NCBI GenBank assembly: GCA_963575745.1
Contig: CAUYUJ010021037.1
Span: 223,501 to 287,500 of the forward strand
From: Prorocentrum cordatum
Taxonomy: Eukaryota > Sar > Dinophyceae > Prorocentrales > Prorocentraceae
Direction of reading: 5' to 3'
DNA length: 64,000 bases
The first letter of the stretch is position 1. Each line of letters starts with the position of its first letter. Below are positions 21,376 through 33,104 of the stretch, in pieces. The notes under the pieces are model-generated. The model did not search any database, was not told the origin of the DNA, and worked only from the letters and a program-made list of their open reading frames with translations. The position numbers and the translations under genes were made by a program.

Positions 21376-21539
21376 CGAAAATTGCCAAACATAATAAATG
21401 AAACATCGTCCGCAGACTATCTTTTGAATATGCTTGGCCATTCCTCCTGTAGAGCAATATTCTAGCTTCTCGGGCCTCCTCCGAGTCCACAGGGGCGTCC
21501 AAGCGGCACATCTTGTCTTCAAAAACTGCCCAGGACAGT

Positions 21540-22130
21540 TCTAGGACGGCCCAAGATGGCTCTCAGAGAGCCTAGGAAGTACCAAAGACAGTCCCATAAG
21601 GCCCCAAGGAGGCCACTCAAAGACAGCCCCATAAGGCTCCCCATTTTAGCGTTTTCTTTTTTTCGGTCCATTCGGGCCAATGACAATCCAAGCAGCCTCC
21701 CAAATGGCGCCACGACGGCCCATGAGGCCTCCCAGAGGGCCCCCAGACCGCCCTAGAGTCCCTAGAGGGCCCCAAGATGGCCCCATGAGGCCCCCAAGAC
21801 GGTCCAGGAGGCCCCCGAGACGGCCCAAGAGGGCCCCGAGACGGCCACGAGGCGGCCCCGAGAGGCACCCAAGACGGCCCCCAACGGGCCCCCGAGAGGG
21901 ACCCAAACGCCTCCCACAAGACTCCCTTAAGCCCATGCCCTACGCCTTCCGGTCGCCAGGCTCGTATACGCTCCACAGAGGCGCCCATTGGACCCCAGGA
22001 TGGCCCAGCACGGCCCGAGAGGCCCCTCGAGGCCCCACGAGGCTTTCAACAGGCCCGCCCGCGGGTTAGCTAAAGGATCCAGACGGCGCAAGAGCGCCCC
22101 AAGACGGCCCAAGACGCCCCCAGGAGGCTC
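21540..22130. repeat. CCAAGAGG array with AT island
   Basis: The array surrounds an island at 21640-21690 with TTTTAGCGTTTTC and CCAATGAC. A half hairpin (22197-22208) and GCGAAGCGAGAAGAATC follow. Confidence 0.75.
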
Positions 22131-22267
22131 GCAGGAGTCGCCACAAAGACTTGACTGATCATACTCAAAAACACCCGACACGCCCGTGCTCTCCGCGGTC
22201 CGGACGTGCACCCCGCGAAGCGAGAAGAATCAGTGACCTTTGCACGACGGGCGAGCAATGAAAGGAG

Positions 22268-22450
22268 AGTGGCATCCTACTGGGCTGCCAGGAGCACCTT
22301 GCTGCGTCAACTGCTGCTGTAGCAGGGCCTGCTGCTGCTGTTGTTGTTGCAGCGCCTGCTGCTGCAGCAGGGCCTGCTGCTGCTGCTGCTGCAACTGCAG
22401 GGACTGCTGTTGCTGCAAACTTGCCGCAGCCTGCCCCACGAATTGCATGA
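22268..22450 (-). other. CAG-repeat, polyglutamine exon-like stretch
   Basis: On the minus strand CAG/CAA codons give runs of Gln broken by Leu and Ala (LLQQQALQQQQQQQ), preceded by QFVGQAAASL and followed by GAPGSPVG. It is similar in style to Gln-rich regulatory proteins, but no domain, start or splice site can be defined. A GCTGCT microsatellite would look the same. Confidence 0.35.
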
Positions 22451-22454
22451 GCTA

Positions 22455-23265
22455 AGCACAAACTGACAGGAGATGCGAACTGGCCTTTCGTCGACATGCA
22501 GTCATACGCATGACAGCAAGCTTATCCGCGGCATCATACGCTCACGCACCCACTCGCTCCAACAATTCGTTCAACGACACAAACCTCCCTCGAACTGCGA
22601 CGGCTTCGAACAATGTGAACGTCAAGATATTAGGACGCCGCATCAGTTCGTTACAGCGGAACGCTCACCAACACCCTCCAACACTTACCGAGTGCTCACC
22701 CACTCGCCAGATGGTTGAAATTGGCTTCTCAAGCATGTCCAACTGCAAACGCTGAGGAACACGCCGTTATGCAAATTTGACCAGGCATGCCACCACATCA
22801 GTCCAGATAAAATGCTTAGATCCCCAGGCGAGCAGATGCGCGCTCGCATCCTCATGCAACTGCCGTGGAGAGCACACGTAAGTCCAACATAAATGGTGGT
22901 GGTGTGGGGTGAAGCAGGGGAGTGGAACCGATGCATACCGAGCAATGCCGACGCTCAAAAACACTTGTTTTGTCGGGGCAGCCTGCAACTGTACAATATC
23001 ATACGTGCTGCCTTCGTCTTCTTCTCACTGAACTCACGACTACATGTTTCTGCAGGACTCAGAAATCACACACCATAACCAGCCAAAAGCACTGGTGACA
23101 TCAACCACGTTCTAAACGAACCATGGCAAACCAGGTCGAACCTATCTTCGCCTTCTTGCATCCCCCAAACAAGCAATCTCTCGACCCAGAACTTGCATTC
23201 GATCGCGAAAGTGGCTGGAAAGGATGTCCGCGAACTAGAAGATCTGCTCGACATGACAAAACTTG
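22455..23265. other. Unique lower-G+C sequence, no gene recognised
   Basis: This stretch lacks tandem repeats and has several stops in every frame. I see no protein pattern. It may be intron, UTR or intergenic DNA. Confidence 0.5.
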
Positions 23266-23266
23266 A

Positions 23267-24574
23267 TCCTGGCAAAGGACCCAGCCATATGCAATTGTGA
23301 GTACCGCGTTGTGGGCGCCGCTTTTGGCGGAGCTCCCCATGGAGCCACGATGTGTGAAAGAGGTGTGCCCAAATTGGTGGGGAACCGCATGCGAACTTTG
23401 CCACTGGCCTTCGGTGGGGCTGCCTATGGAGCCGCGAAGCGTGTGAGGGGTGTGTTGGAATTGGCGGGGAACCGCATGCGAACTTTGCCACCGGGGCCTT
23501 CGGTGGGGCTCTCTATGAGCCGCGAAACGTGTGAGGGGTGTGCCCAAATGACCGGGGAACCGCGTGTGGACTTTGCCACTGGAGCCTTCGGTGGGGCTCC
23601 CTATGGGGCCACGAAGCGTGTAAGGGGGGTGGCCAAATCGGCGGGGAACCGCATGCGAACTCTGCCACTGGGGACTTCGGTGGGGCCCCGTTATGAGGTG
23701 TGAGGGGTTGTCCCCACATGACTGGGCAACCGCATGTGGACTTTGGCACTGGGGCCTTCGGTGAAGCTCCCATAGGCTGCGAAGCGCGTGACGGGTGTGC
23801 CCATATGGGCGGGGAACCGCATGTGGACTTTACAACTGGGGCCTCCAGTGGGGCTCACTACGTGGCCACGAAGCGTGTGAGGGGTGTCCCCACATGACCG
23901 GGCAACCGCGTGTGGACTTTACCACTGGGTCCTTCGGTGGCGCTCCCTACGGGGCCACGAAGCGTGTGAGGGGTGTGCCCAAATGAGCGGGGAACCGCAT
24001 GTGGACGTTGCCACTGGTGGAGTGCCAGTGCCCTATGGGTCGCGAAACGTGTCAGCGGTGTGTCCGCATTGGCGGGGAACGGCATGTGGACTTTGCCACT
24101 GGGTCCTTCGGTGGAGCTCCACACGGGGCCACGAAACGTGTGAGGGGTGTGCCCGAATGGGCGGGAATTCACATACGGATTTGGTCACTGGGGCCCTTCG
24201 GTGGAGCCCCCTCCTATGGGACCACGAAGCGTGTGAGGGGTGTGCTGGAATGGGCGGGGAAGCACATGTGGACTTTGCCACTGAGACCTTCGGTGGAGCT
24301 TCATATGAAGGCGCAAAGCGTGTGAGGGGTGTGCCGACATGGGTGAAGAACTGCATGCAAACTTTGCCACTGTGGCCTTCGGTGGAGCTCCCTACGGAGC
24401 CACGAAGCGTGCTGGGGATGTGCTGAACAGGTTGTCATGCGGGGGGCAGTGGGAGAATGATGGGAGGAGGGGGAAGGAGGACGAGAGAAGTGAGGTGAGC
24501 GACACGGGGTGAGGTGAGTGACGCGGGGCGCTGTCTCTTCAAAACGAGGACCCACAACCACAAGATGGTTGGGG
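23267..24574 (+). mobile_element. Composite repeat element R3, longest copy
   Basis: The left end (23267-23302) has AAGGACCCAGCCATATGC and ATTGTGAG. About twelve units of 86-90 bases follow, each with GCCTTCGGTGG and GCCACGAAGCGTGTGAGG. Then come a purine-rich GGGAGGAGG stretch and a right end (24529-24574) with CTCTTCAAAACGAGGACCC and AAGATGGTTGGGG. Units differ more from each other than in R2, which suggests an older array. Confidence 0.75.
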
Positions 24575-24879
24575 AAAAAACAAGCCTCCGCCCCTGACCC
24601 TCAACAAGACATGCCCCGCGGGGGGGTCCGCCACCTACCGTACATGGCTGGCGCTAAGCATGAAGAGAGACGGACAGAAGGACGTCAGTCGGAAAGGGAG
24701 TGTAAGGGAAAGGAAAAAGGGGAGGGGAGAACAACAAGAGGGAATGATGTAGAAAAAGGGGGAACGATATGGGACAACATGCAACATCAAAAACAGGGAG
24801 AGGTGGGCTCATGCATGCCCGCCAGAACAGCTCCCGGGAACTAGGACCTCGAGTCCAGGGCATCTGGGCCTGCCTGGAA

Positions 24880-25290
24880 GCAAAAGATGGCCTCCAAACG
24901 GCTCAAGATGGCCTCAAAATTGGCCCTTGACGGGCCACGATGACCTTGAGACGGTCCGAGAGGGCCCCAAGACGGCCTCAAGACGTGACAGGACGGGCCA
25001 AGATGGCCCCGGGACGGCCCCATGTGGCACCAAGACGGCCCAAGAAGCCCCCGAAGACGGCGCAGGAGGGCTCCACAAGAGGTGCTCGAGGGGGGCATCC
25101 AGCAACAACATTCGTTGACCTCCCCTTGACGAAGGATGTCTCAATGGCCCAAACAGTCTCCGCAGGCGCCAGGCGGCCTAAGATGGCCCCAAGAGGCCTC
25201 AAGAGGCCCCCCCCCCCAAAAAAAACAGAGGCCCCCCAAAAGGCCCCTAGGACGCCCCCACGGGGCGCTGAAAGGGCCGCAAGAGGCCAC
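24880..25290. repeat. CCAAGACGG array
   Basis: Degenerate 10-11 bp words as elsewhere, interrupted near 25090-25150 by a segment with no clear island. Confidence 0.75.
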
Positions 25291-26259
25291 AAAGAGAGCT
25301 CATTATCTTTCCCCCTCCTCCTTCTTTGACGCGGCACCAGCCCCTGGTGCCGCTGGGCGAACACTTGAAGATCGCAGTTGTCATACAGGCTCCGTGGCCC
25401 TGCCAGCGGCGCAGCCCGGGCCGAGGGGTCGCCCACAATGGCGCGCTCTGCCTCAACGCCCGACCTCCTCCCGAGTCCTGAGCCTCCTCCGCCTCCCCCA
25501 TCCTCCCCTCGCCCGTCTCGTCCACCTCCTCATTATCCGTCCGTCTCCTCCTCCTCCTCCTTCTTGTCATCTTCCTCCTCCACCTCCTCCACCTCCTCCT
25601 CCTCCGCAGCCTCCTCCACTCCCTCCTCCTCCCTCTGTCCGCACCCCAGCGTGCCAAGATGCCACACGCTCAAGCCGTCCAACCGTAGGGCACTCCGCCG
25701 ACGCGAGGCGGTTCAAGACTCGTGGGCCGCAGCGGGGGGCGAACGCGCGCTGCGCCCGCGGCCGAAGCGGGGGCGCCGCGGGGCGAGCTGTGCACCCGCA
25801 GGACGGGAAGCGAGAAGAGGGCGGCCGCGGAGGGGGCGAGAGAGACATCAGGCCACGTGCGAACCCTGCCCCAGGGTTGGACCTGAACGTTGTGTTTCGT
25901 CTTACTTTCGTTGTGTGTTTCGTTTTGCTCTGCCTGTTCTCCTGTGCCTCCCTGCCAAAACGAGAAGCAAGACACAGCCGAAGTCCAGCAAAACAGCGTT
26001 CAGGTCCAGCCCTGCCCTACCACACCTTCCCCCTCAGAAATTGTGGGGTGGTGGGGTTGAGGCTGAGGCAGAGGCTGACGGCACCGATCGCAGAAACAGA
26101 AAACGGCAATCCCATCACACCAAAACCTGCGAGTCACCACGCCTTGCTAGAACAGGCCAGCGCGACCGAGGAGCAAGAGGAGGGAAATGGGGAGGCGGAG
26201 GCGGAGGAGACCTTGAGCTGGCCTCCTCCTCCTCCTCCTCCTCCTCCTCCTCCTCCTCC

Positions 26260-26298
<39 letters not shown>

Positions 26299-27504
26299 AA
26301 GAGCAAGAGGCATACAGAGGGAAAGGAGCACGGGGGGTCGCACAGAGAGGGTGGGGAATATGCCCGTGGGCCGGGCGTCTGACCCCCTCCCCCCCATCCA
26401 GGAGCTGCTGGTACGCGGCGTGCTGGGCGGCTGCGGCGGGATCTTGCTGCTGCTGCTGCAGCAGGAGCTGGTGCTGGCGGCGCCGGCGGGAGGAAAGGCA
26501 TGGATGGGACAAACATCGGGCAGGGAGGGAGGGGGGGGAGGAAGAGAGAGACGGAGAGAGAAGGAGAAAGGAGGAGAGGGAGAGCGAGGGATAGGGAGGG
26601 CGAGCGAGATCGAGAGAGAGAGAGAGCGAGAAACAAACAAAAAAGGAGATAGAGAAACAGAGAGAGAGAGAGAGAAAGAGAAAGATCGCAACAGTTGGGA
26701 CGACAGGTCGTCCATGCCCACGGGCCACTCGAGCCAGGCAGGGTTTCCTCGCAAAGCGGGAGGCGCCGCAGATGAAACAGGGGTGGTGGGATAACCTCCC
26801 CCCTGGCGCCGACTCAAGGGGGTCCCCGTCCGGAAAAGAGGGCGGGCGGCGGTGATCGGACTTCTCAAAGGCCCGTCTACGCCCTGGTGCAGAGAAAGGC
26901 ACCAGCTTTTAGCACGCTCTGGCATACGCAACTCGGCACCCAGGGAAGAGCCGCGCCGCCTTGGGGCATCACCTGCAGCGGTCCAGAAGGAGCAGACGAC
27001 GGAACAGGTGCCAGCAGATCACGCGCCCCGCTGGAAAAAGGGTCTAGCACTGGTGTGCCGCCCTTTGAGCGTCAAGGAAGGCTTCGAGGTCGCCGTGGGG
27101 GGACGCACCGATGGCCGCAGCAGGCCGGAAGGCCAGGCTGGAAGGCCTGCTGCAGGCCGCTCTAAAGCTCTTGCGCACGGTGGAGCCCGGCGGTCAGCGG
27201 TGCCGATTGTTCCTGGATTTGGTGTAAAAGGTGATTAGCTGATTGGCTCGGTGGTGGAGCGCCTGAATGCTGGCAGTGAGAGTTGTCTCGCGGTCCCGTT
27301 GCTGCTGGCCGCTGGCCACAATGAGTTACTGCGTGAGGACTTGCCTGCGGACCGTGCGTTGCACGATAGCGCTGGCACGGCAACCATCACTCATGGCCTC
27401 GCGGCCGTCCCCGTCGGATCCCTGGTGGTCCGAGTGGGGGGGGGCACGTCAAGATGATAATGATTGGCGGCCAGAGTGCCTTGCGGCCCCAGAAGGAGAG
27501 AGCA

Positions 27505-27536
<32 letters not shown>

Positions 27537-27796
27537 CGAAGAAAGAGAAACTAAGAAAAAACCGAGGGACACAGAAGTGAGAAAGGGAGAGGGAGAAAGG
27601 GAGAGGAAGATAGGGACAGAAGAAAATCTAACGACGGGCGCTCGCCCATGAAGTAGCCCGACCACTGCAAAAGCACAACAGCCTGGTGCCAGGACCTCCT
27701 CGTGCGCAGCGCACGGCAGCCTCGCACGCCAGGAAGGCCCCGCAAGCGAACGAGGTATGGGCGGTCGCGCCCTGTGGCGCTGTACAGTCAACCAAT
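25290..27796. other. GC-rich low-complexity region, no gene recognised
   Basis: It contains CTC/CCT arrays (25540-25635 and 26218-26262), GA arrays (26263-26300 and 26570-26690) and a GAGA tract (27495-27605). Long open frames span these arrays but change character with each repeat. A Gln-rich island on the minus strand at 26400-26490 (QHQLLLQQQQQDP) is the only protein-like patch. Confidence 0.5.
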
Positions 27797-27833
27797 ATAG
27801 CAAGGATGCGCGATAAGGATGCAAGGGCCTCAG
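27797..27833. repeat. 37-bp perfect direct repeat, left copy
   Basis: It begins ATAGCAAGGATGCGCG and ends CAAGGGCCTCAG. An identical copy lies at 29417-29453, 1620 bases away, in the same orientation. The repeats bracket G-runs, a CCAAGAGG array, ACAT and ACT microsatellites. Confidence 0.9.
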
Positions 27834-27894
27834 TCCGCCGATCCGGCGTGTGAGTTTCAAGGAGTCTCAGCTACAGCCTCGAGGCTGAGCTTCA

Positions 27895-28065
27895 GCCTCT
27901 GGGGGGGTCGCCGGGGTGGCTCTGCCGGGGAAGGGGGGGTGGGGGGGGGGGGGGGGGTGCGAGTTTCCGGCGAACCCCGGGGCCGCTCCGGGGGAGTGGA
28001 AGATAGGGGGGGGGGGGGCGCCATGCTCCGCTTTTTCCGGCGCTTTGGAGGAGGGGGGGGGCCCA
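27895..28065. repeat. G-run region
   Basis: Several runs of 8 to 17 consecutive G on the plus strand, with potential for G-quadruplex folding. Confidence 0.8.
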
Positions 28066-28610
28066 AGAGACCCCCAAGGGGTTCCAAGAGGGCCCCGAGT
28101 CGCCGAAAAATCGCTCCAAGACGCCCGAGATGGCCTCCAGACGGCCCAAGGTGTCTCCAAGACGCCCCAAGAAGCTTCCAAGAGGCCTCCCAAGAGGGCC
28201 CCAAGAGGCCAGAATCGTTGATTTTCATTGGTTTTCTCAGGGTTTTTAGCGTTCTTGCCTTTTCGGGCGTCCGACGCTCGAAGACGGCCCAAGAGGCCCC
28301 CAAGTCCGTCCCAAGACGGCCCACGATGCTTCCAACACGGCCCAAGAGAGCCCCAAGACGGCCCAAGAGGGCCCCAAGACGGCCCAAGAGGGCCTCTGGA
28401 CAGCCCAAGAAGGCCCCAAGAGAGCCCCAAGAGGGGCCCAAGAGGGGGACCACGAACCGAAAGAACCGAGCTTTCCGCCCCAAGAGGCCCCCAGGAGGCC
28501 CCAAGAGACCCCCAAGGGGCCCCAAGAAGCCCACAAGAGGCCCAAAAGAGGTTCCAAGAGGCCCCAAAACAGCTCCCCAGAGGCCTCCAGACTGCCTCCG
28601 GCAGGCCCCC
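28065..28610. repeat. CCAAGAGG array with AT island
   Basis: Units of about 11 bases surround an island at 28212-28270 with AGAATCGTTGATTTTC and TTTTAGCGTTCTTGCC. Confidence 0.8.
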
Positions 28611-28779
28611 GGTTTCTTCCGCGGCACCGCCCAGGGCGCCACCGGCAGGATGTCCTCCGTCTCATCGTTTTCCTTCAAGTTATCGCCTCTTCCTCATTCT
28701 CCTCCTCCTCCTCTGCGACCTCACTCCTATCCCTCAACGATCGCGTCACCGAGTGCCTCTTCTTTGAAACATCCTCGCT

Positions 28780-29040
28780 CTTCAAACGCACATCCATACA
28801 CACATGCATACATACCTACATTTAAACACATTTGCATACATAGAAAAACAATCTTCCAGACATACATACTTACATTCACACACATACACACATATTATCA
28901 TACACACATACAAACATACATACAAACTAAATACATACATACGCGCACAAGCATACATACATACATACGTACCTACACACAGGCACACATGATCAATGCA
29001 TGCATACATGCATGCACGCGTACATACACACACATATATC
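28780..29040. repeat. (CATA)n degenerate microsatellite
   Basis: CATACATA, CACATA and TACATT words on the plus strand. Confidence 0.9.
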
Positions 29041-29109
29041 GTGAAACTCACCGCGTGCTCGAAACTTGAGAGAGACCGCGGGAAGTCGAGAGAAGCCGCG
29101 GAACGAGGC

Positions 29110-29159
29110 CTCTACTACTACTACCACTACTACCACAACCACTACTACTACTACTACTA

Positions 29160-29193
<34 letters not shown>

Positions 29194-29250
29194 GCTACTA
29201 CTACTACTACTACTACTACTACTAATACTACTACTAGTACTACAGGAGCG
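29110..29250. repeat. (ACT)n microsatellite
   Basis: ACT triplets with ACC and AAT interruptions. Confidence 0.95.
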
Positions 29251-29416
29251 TTTCCCAACTAGTATGTGTGTGTGGGTGATGCTGTGTGCGCATGTCTGCG
29301 GCGCAGGTTAAGTGGTGTGACTGTGTGTGTGCGTTTGAGTGTGCGCCCATAATTTCTGCGTCTGGAGAATAACCCCGAGCGACCCGGATCGGCGGCACTG
29401 GCCGAAGGCCACTACA

Positions 29417-29453
29417 ATAGCAAGGATGCGCGATAAGGATGCAAGGGCCTCAG
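29417..29453. repeat. 37-bp perfect direct repeat, right copy
   Basis: Identical to 27797-27833. Related shorter words (CAAGGATGCAAGGG) follow at about 29520. Confidence 0.9.
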
Positions 29454-29454
29454 A

Positions 29455-29950
29455 CGCCCATTTCGAAGCTTTTCGAGCGGAGCGCGGCCAGCGAAAGCGG
29501 CGAAGGATGGACCGAGGAGGCAAGGATGCAAGGGTAATTACCCTTGGGAAAGTTGCCCATCCTTACTATGCGGTTTGACTGTAGTGGGGGCCCCTGTGGG
29601 GAACGCGGAACGCGTGACGGGCGAGCCAAAACGGCTGCTCCTTGTAAGCGGCTTGGGGATCTGAAGAAGAGAGGCTCGAGAAAAACTGTCCAGAAAGTGG
29701 GATGAGGGCAAATCCGCACAATACCGGCCCCAAGACCTCTCGTATTTGGTGCAATTCTCACCCCGGATCCGTGTCTCACGGTTCCTGGGCACGAAAACCG
29801 CCCCGCTACTCACTCACAAGCCATGCGCCGTCCGGCGCGTGGGCAGGAACACACTCTAAAGCAGCGTCGCGAAATGAAGGGTGAAATGCTGCGCCGGCTA
29901 ATTGGATTAGGAGGAGGAGAAGTAGGAGCAGCATGAGCATGAGCATGAGC
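29455..29950. other. No gene recognised
   Basis: Short open frames only. A GAGCAT hexamer run lies at 29930-29955. Confidence 0.5.
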
Positions 29951-29954
29951 ATGA

Positions 29955-31170
29955 TCATATGACACAGTACTTGCACACATATACCTCAAACGTGCATGAC
30001 GGATTAGGCCTTCGAGCGCCTGGATGCAACCTGGATGCGACTTCAGCCTGGCTGAAGGCCTTTGGCCACAAACCTCTCGAGATTCGGTCTACATAATCAA
30101 CTCCTGGAAAGATTGAGCCTACGGAGACAAAGCTTGCCCAACTTAGCAATCTGATTCGCACCGAACTACCACAATCACGACAATACCATAGCTTCAATGG
30201 TCCGTGGACCTGTGTATAATGAGAGTCGTGGACGCGCCACTCCGCTATGTGGAGGGGGGCGCTGGAGGGATCAAACCACAACAAACCGTGGCAGAAGCAC
30301 GAAGTCGCTCGCCACTCGATCACAATGGATACTGGAGCCGAGCCATGGCACCTGGCGTAACCCCGTCCCGCGTTATCGAGACAATGGGAAGTGGAGAAGA
30401 GGAAGCAGGCAGCACCAAAAGGAGGGAGGGAGGACGATGGCTTTTCACGCGGAGCGTGGCTCTTCGCACTCATCGCATCCGACGTCGCCCGCAGGATCCC
30501 CATCCTGACGAGCCTGGCCCTTCTCTCGTGCAACAGTTCTTGCTGGCGGACTGGGGTGGGAAGCCTGGCCTCCGACGCGGCAAGACCAGCAACCTCATCC
30601 ACCACGCTGTTGCCTGTGATCATCCATCTAAGCGCCCGCTGGCGCACCACATCCTTTCCCGTGAGATGAGAGTTGGCATGTAAATCGATCTGTGTGATTA
30701 CATATATAGATATGTGTATATATATACATATATATATATACACATATATACACATATATATATATGTATATAGACATGCAGGTGTATAGACATGCATTTG
30801 TATACATATGTTTTTTCTTTAAACAAATGCCGGGGGTTGAAGCTAGCATCTGGCCGAGCCGTGCCCACAGGTCCCCGTCGGGTCCCCTAGGATGGAGGTA
30901 CCTCCGAGAATACCGTCCTTGGACCACGGACTCGCAATCGGGAACAAAAACAATGGCCCCGACTGTGCACCAGGCTGCCAAGAAGAGAGCGCGCAGCTCC
31001 CCGCGCGCCACCACTTGTCGCGATCCAGCCAGGGGCCCTCGGACGGACCATGGTGCGGAGCCTGACCGTGGGTTCGAGCTCGTCGAACATGGCTATGATC
31101 AAGCCCACAAGTCTGAAGATAGGGCAGCTGGTGTCCTTTCCTCCGCTGGCGTCGCCAAACACAAGCAGCG
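29955..31170 (-). pseudogene. LINE 3' fragment: RNase H and Cys-containing tail
   Basis: Minus-strand translation near 31020-30840 has RGELRALFLAAW, then VPDCESVVQG, then DGDLWARLGQ. This order (sEL, D, dLW) fits an RNase H domain of the kind carried at the 3' end of some LINE ORF2 proteins. After a TA microsatellite (30690-30800) the frame at 30797-29955 resumes with WMITGNSVVDEVAGLAA, a typical last RNase H segment (GN..vD..A). It ends with a segment holding HGPLKLWYCRDCG, possibly a zinc-binding knuckle. I infer one ORF2 tail cut by microsatellite growth. Whether it belongs to the LINE at 31440-34428 or to another family is unclear. Confidence 0.5.
30690..30800. repeat. (TA)n/(TATACA)n microsatellite
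   Basis: It lies between the two RNase H segments of the LINE fragment. Confidence 0.9.
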
Positions 31171-31269
31171 AGTTCGAGGGCGTGCCTCCCCCAAGACGCC
31201 CCTCGACGAAGTCGCCGTTGACTGCGAATATCCAACATTCGCCGCTCGGCGGCTCTGGCGGACGAGAAA

Positions 31270-31288
31270 GAAGGAGCAGGAGGAGGAG

Positions 31289-31319
<31 letters not shown>

Positions 31320-31345
31320 GACAGGAGGAGGAGGAGGAGGGGGGT
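31270..31345. repeat. (GGA)n array
   Basis: GGAGGAGGA and GAAGAGG triplets between the RNase H fragment and the LINE to its right. Confidence 0.95.
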
Positions 31346-31439
31346 GAGGACAACAAATGCAAATTCGTATGCGCATACGCCTGCTGGTCTCGTTTCGGTT
31401 TATTCAGCCACGCAGTGGTTGTTATTGTAGGTGTCCCAA

Positions 31440-31680
31440 ACAAAACCGACGCGCTGGTTCAGCTGGCCACGGAGGCGACCGGAACTGTACTGAGTGGCCC
31501 ACAAATGCACCAGGTGGTCCTTTGATTCGATCCTCGTACCAGATGGGGACCTCATGCCGACGTCGCAGCTAATTTTTACCAACTTGAACTGATCCCACTG
31601 AAGCTACATGCACTCCCGGGCTCTGGCGGCGGCGACTTCATCCAGCAGACGCTATAAGTGTACTTGACGGTTTACAATCA
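31440..31680 (-). pseudogene. LINE 1 RT thumb/3' part
   Basis: After the YVGD box the minus strand continues with LLDEVAAARAREC, LQWDQFKLVKI, GTRIESKDHLVHLW and GRLRGQLNQRVGFVW, interrupted by two stops. The order fits the region after the RT palm in L1-like elements (lxwdKtk, yLG, iNrRIg). Confidence 0.65.
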
Positions 31681-31688
31681 GCAAAGCA

Positions 31689-32542
31689 TCACCAACGTAC
31701 AGCAGGATGGACAAGCTGCCCGCCTTGTGCTCTTCTCCAGTCGAGTTGCCCAAGTGGCAGATGCCGTAATCGACAGCCGCCGACATGACCATGACGAAAA
31801 GAAATGGCGAGAGTGGACAGCCCTGCGCAATCCCGGACAGTTGTTGTTTTTGTTCTGGAGATTGGCATCCATGGTCTGCAACCTAGAACCTCCGGTGCTT
31901 GTAGATATTGCCGGTGATGGGTATCATCCTCCAAGACACGCCGGATTGTCAAAGAGCTTTGCCCAGCGCGGCCACGTTGATGGAGTCGGAAGTCTTCTTT
32001 CCAATCGAGAGCGACCTTGGCGATGGCCCCGTCTTTCTCAGCGTTCGCACGATCGATCAGTCTCCTGACAGCGTGAATCGCATCTGTAGTCCCTCTCCCA
32101 CGCCGGAAGCCGAACTGCGCTCGAATCAGGTGATCGTCGGCGCAGGTAGCCTGACGTCGCCCTGACAAGAGACTCGCGAACAGTTTGCATGCGACGCATA
32201 CCAGGCTGATCGGCCAATAATTGTCACATTGGTGGAACGCTTTCTTGCCTTTGTAGACCGTGCTGGTGGCCGCCATGTGCCACTGTGTCGGAATCTCCTC
32301 TGGCTCCAAGCACGCGTTGTATAACTCTGTAAACCATTGTAATTCATCAAAAGTTGTTGTATCAGCTTTCCGATACTCCGCTGGGATGTCATCTGGCCCT
32401 GAAGCTTGATTTTCGCTACGACCTTACCTACCTCTTCATATGTGCAAGGCGCCTCGGGCACCGTCAGTTCCGGGCCCAGCGGAGCGCTGTCCAAAATCTC
32501 GGCAAACCGCACTCTCCATTGCACGTGTTCCAGGAAGAGCAC
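31689..32542 (-). pseudogene. LINE 1 reverse transcriptase
   Basis: The fingers region lies at 32309-31985: IPTQWHMAATSTVYKGKKA, NYWPISLVCVACKLFASLL, AQFGFRRGRGTTDAIHAVRR and VALDWKEDF (expected LDWkkAFD). The frame shifts in this last motif. The true frame then gives SDSINVAALGKAL, two stops, GIAQGCPLSPFLF and LLYVGDALLIV at about 31680-31705. The catalytic YxDD box therefore reads Y-V-G-D, losing the first aspartate. Upstream, 32542-32410 gives EHVQWRVRFAEILDS and TYEEVGKVVAKIK, a normal linker before the RT. Confidence 0.85.
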
Positions 32543-33104
32543 TATGGCGTCAGCGCGCTCCTCTCTGTCAGCCAGTCACCCGTCCAAGCTGCGCAACCAT
32601 CCTTGACGATGCGGCTTCGGGCGGCAGTATTTCCAAATATCACCCCGATTTCCGCTTGCAATGCGGTTGTCGAGCCATGTTGTTTTGTCGGTCGTTGACG
32701 ATTTCTGGACCTCCTTCATGATACGTCTCTTTGCGTGTTTGTCTGTATTGACTCGTGCGTTGCTTTTCCGCAAGATACGGTCCAGAATTCGTTGAGATAG
32801 GCATCCGCGGAGTTTGAATATCTGGAGCGCGTTCTGGCAATATTCTGGTCGCATCCAGCATTACCGTTTCCCCGCCGTGCCAAAATTCGTCGACCGTTGG
32901 AGCGGGTGTCTGGGGCGTGGTAGCGGCCCCTGTGAATCTTCTGCTAATAATCTGTGCGTCTCTGGATATCGCAGGGCGTGAGTTCGCTTTCGGCGGCCCT
33001 TTTGCGCGGCGCCCCCAGGAGGGCGAAGACCAATTGGGCACGAGACAATGCAATGGTCGGTCGCTGGAGCCTCTGCCCGGCGACCCCTCACATTATGCAT
33101 TGAC

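Noticed and set aside
25136-26794. 552-codon plus-strand gene
   Set aside because: The frame runs through CCAAG, CTC and GA repeats, and residue composition changes abruptly at each repeat.
27797-29453. LTR retrotransposon bounded by the 37-bp repeats
   Set aside because: The repeats are far too short for LTRs, there is no primer-binding site or gag-pol, and the inside is simple repeats.
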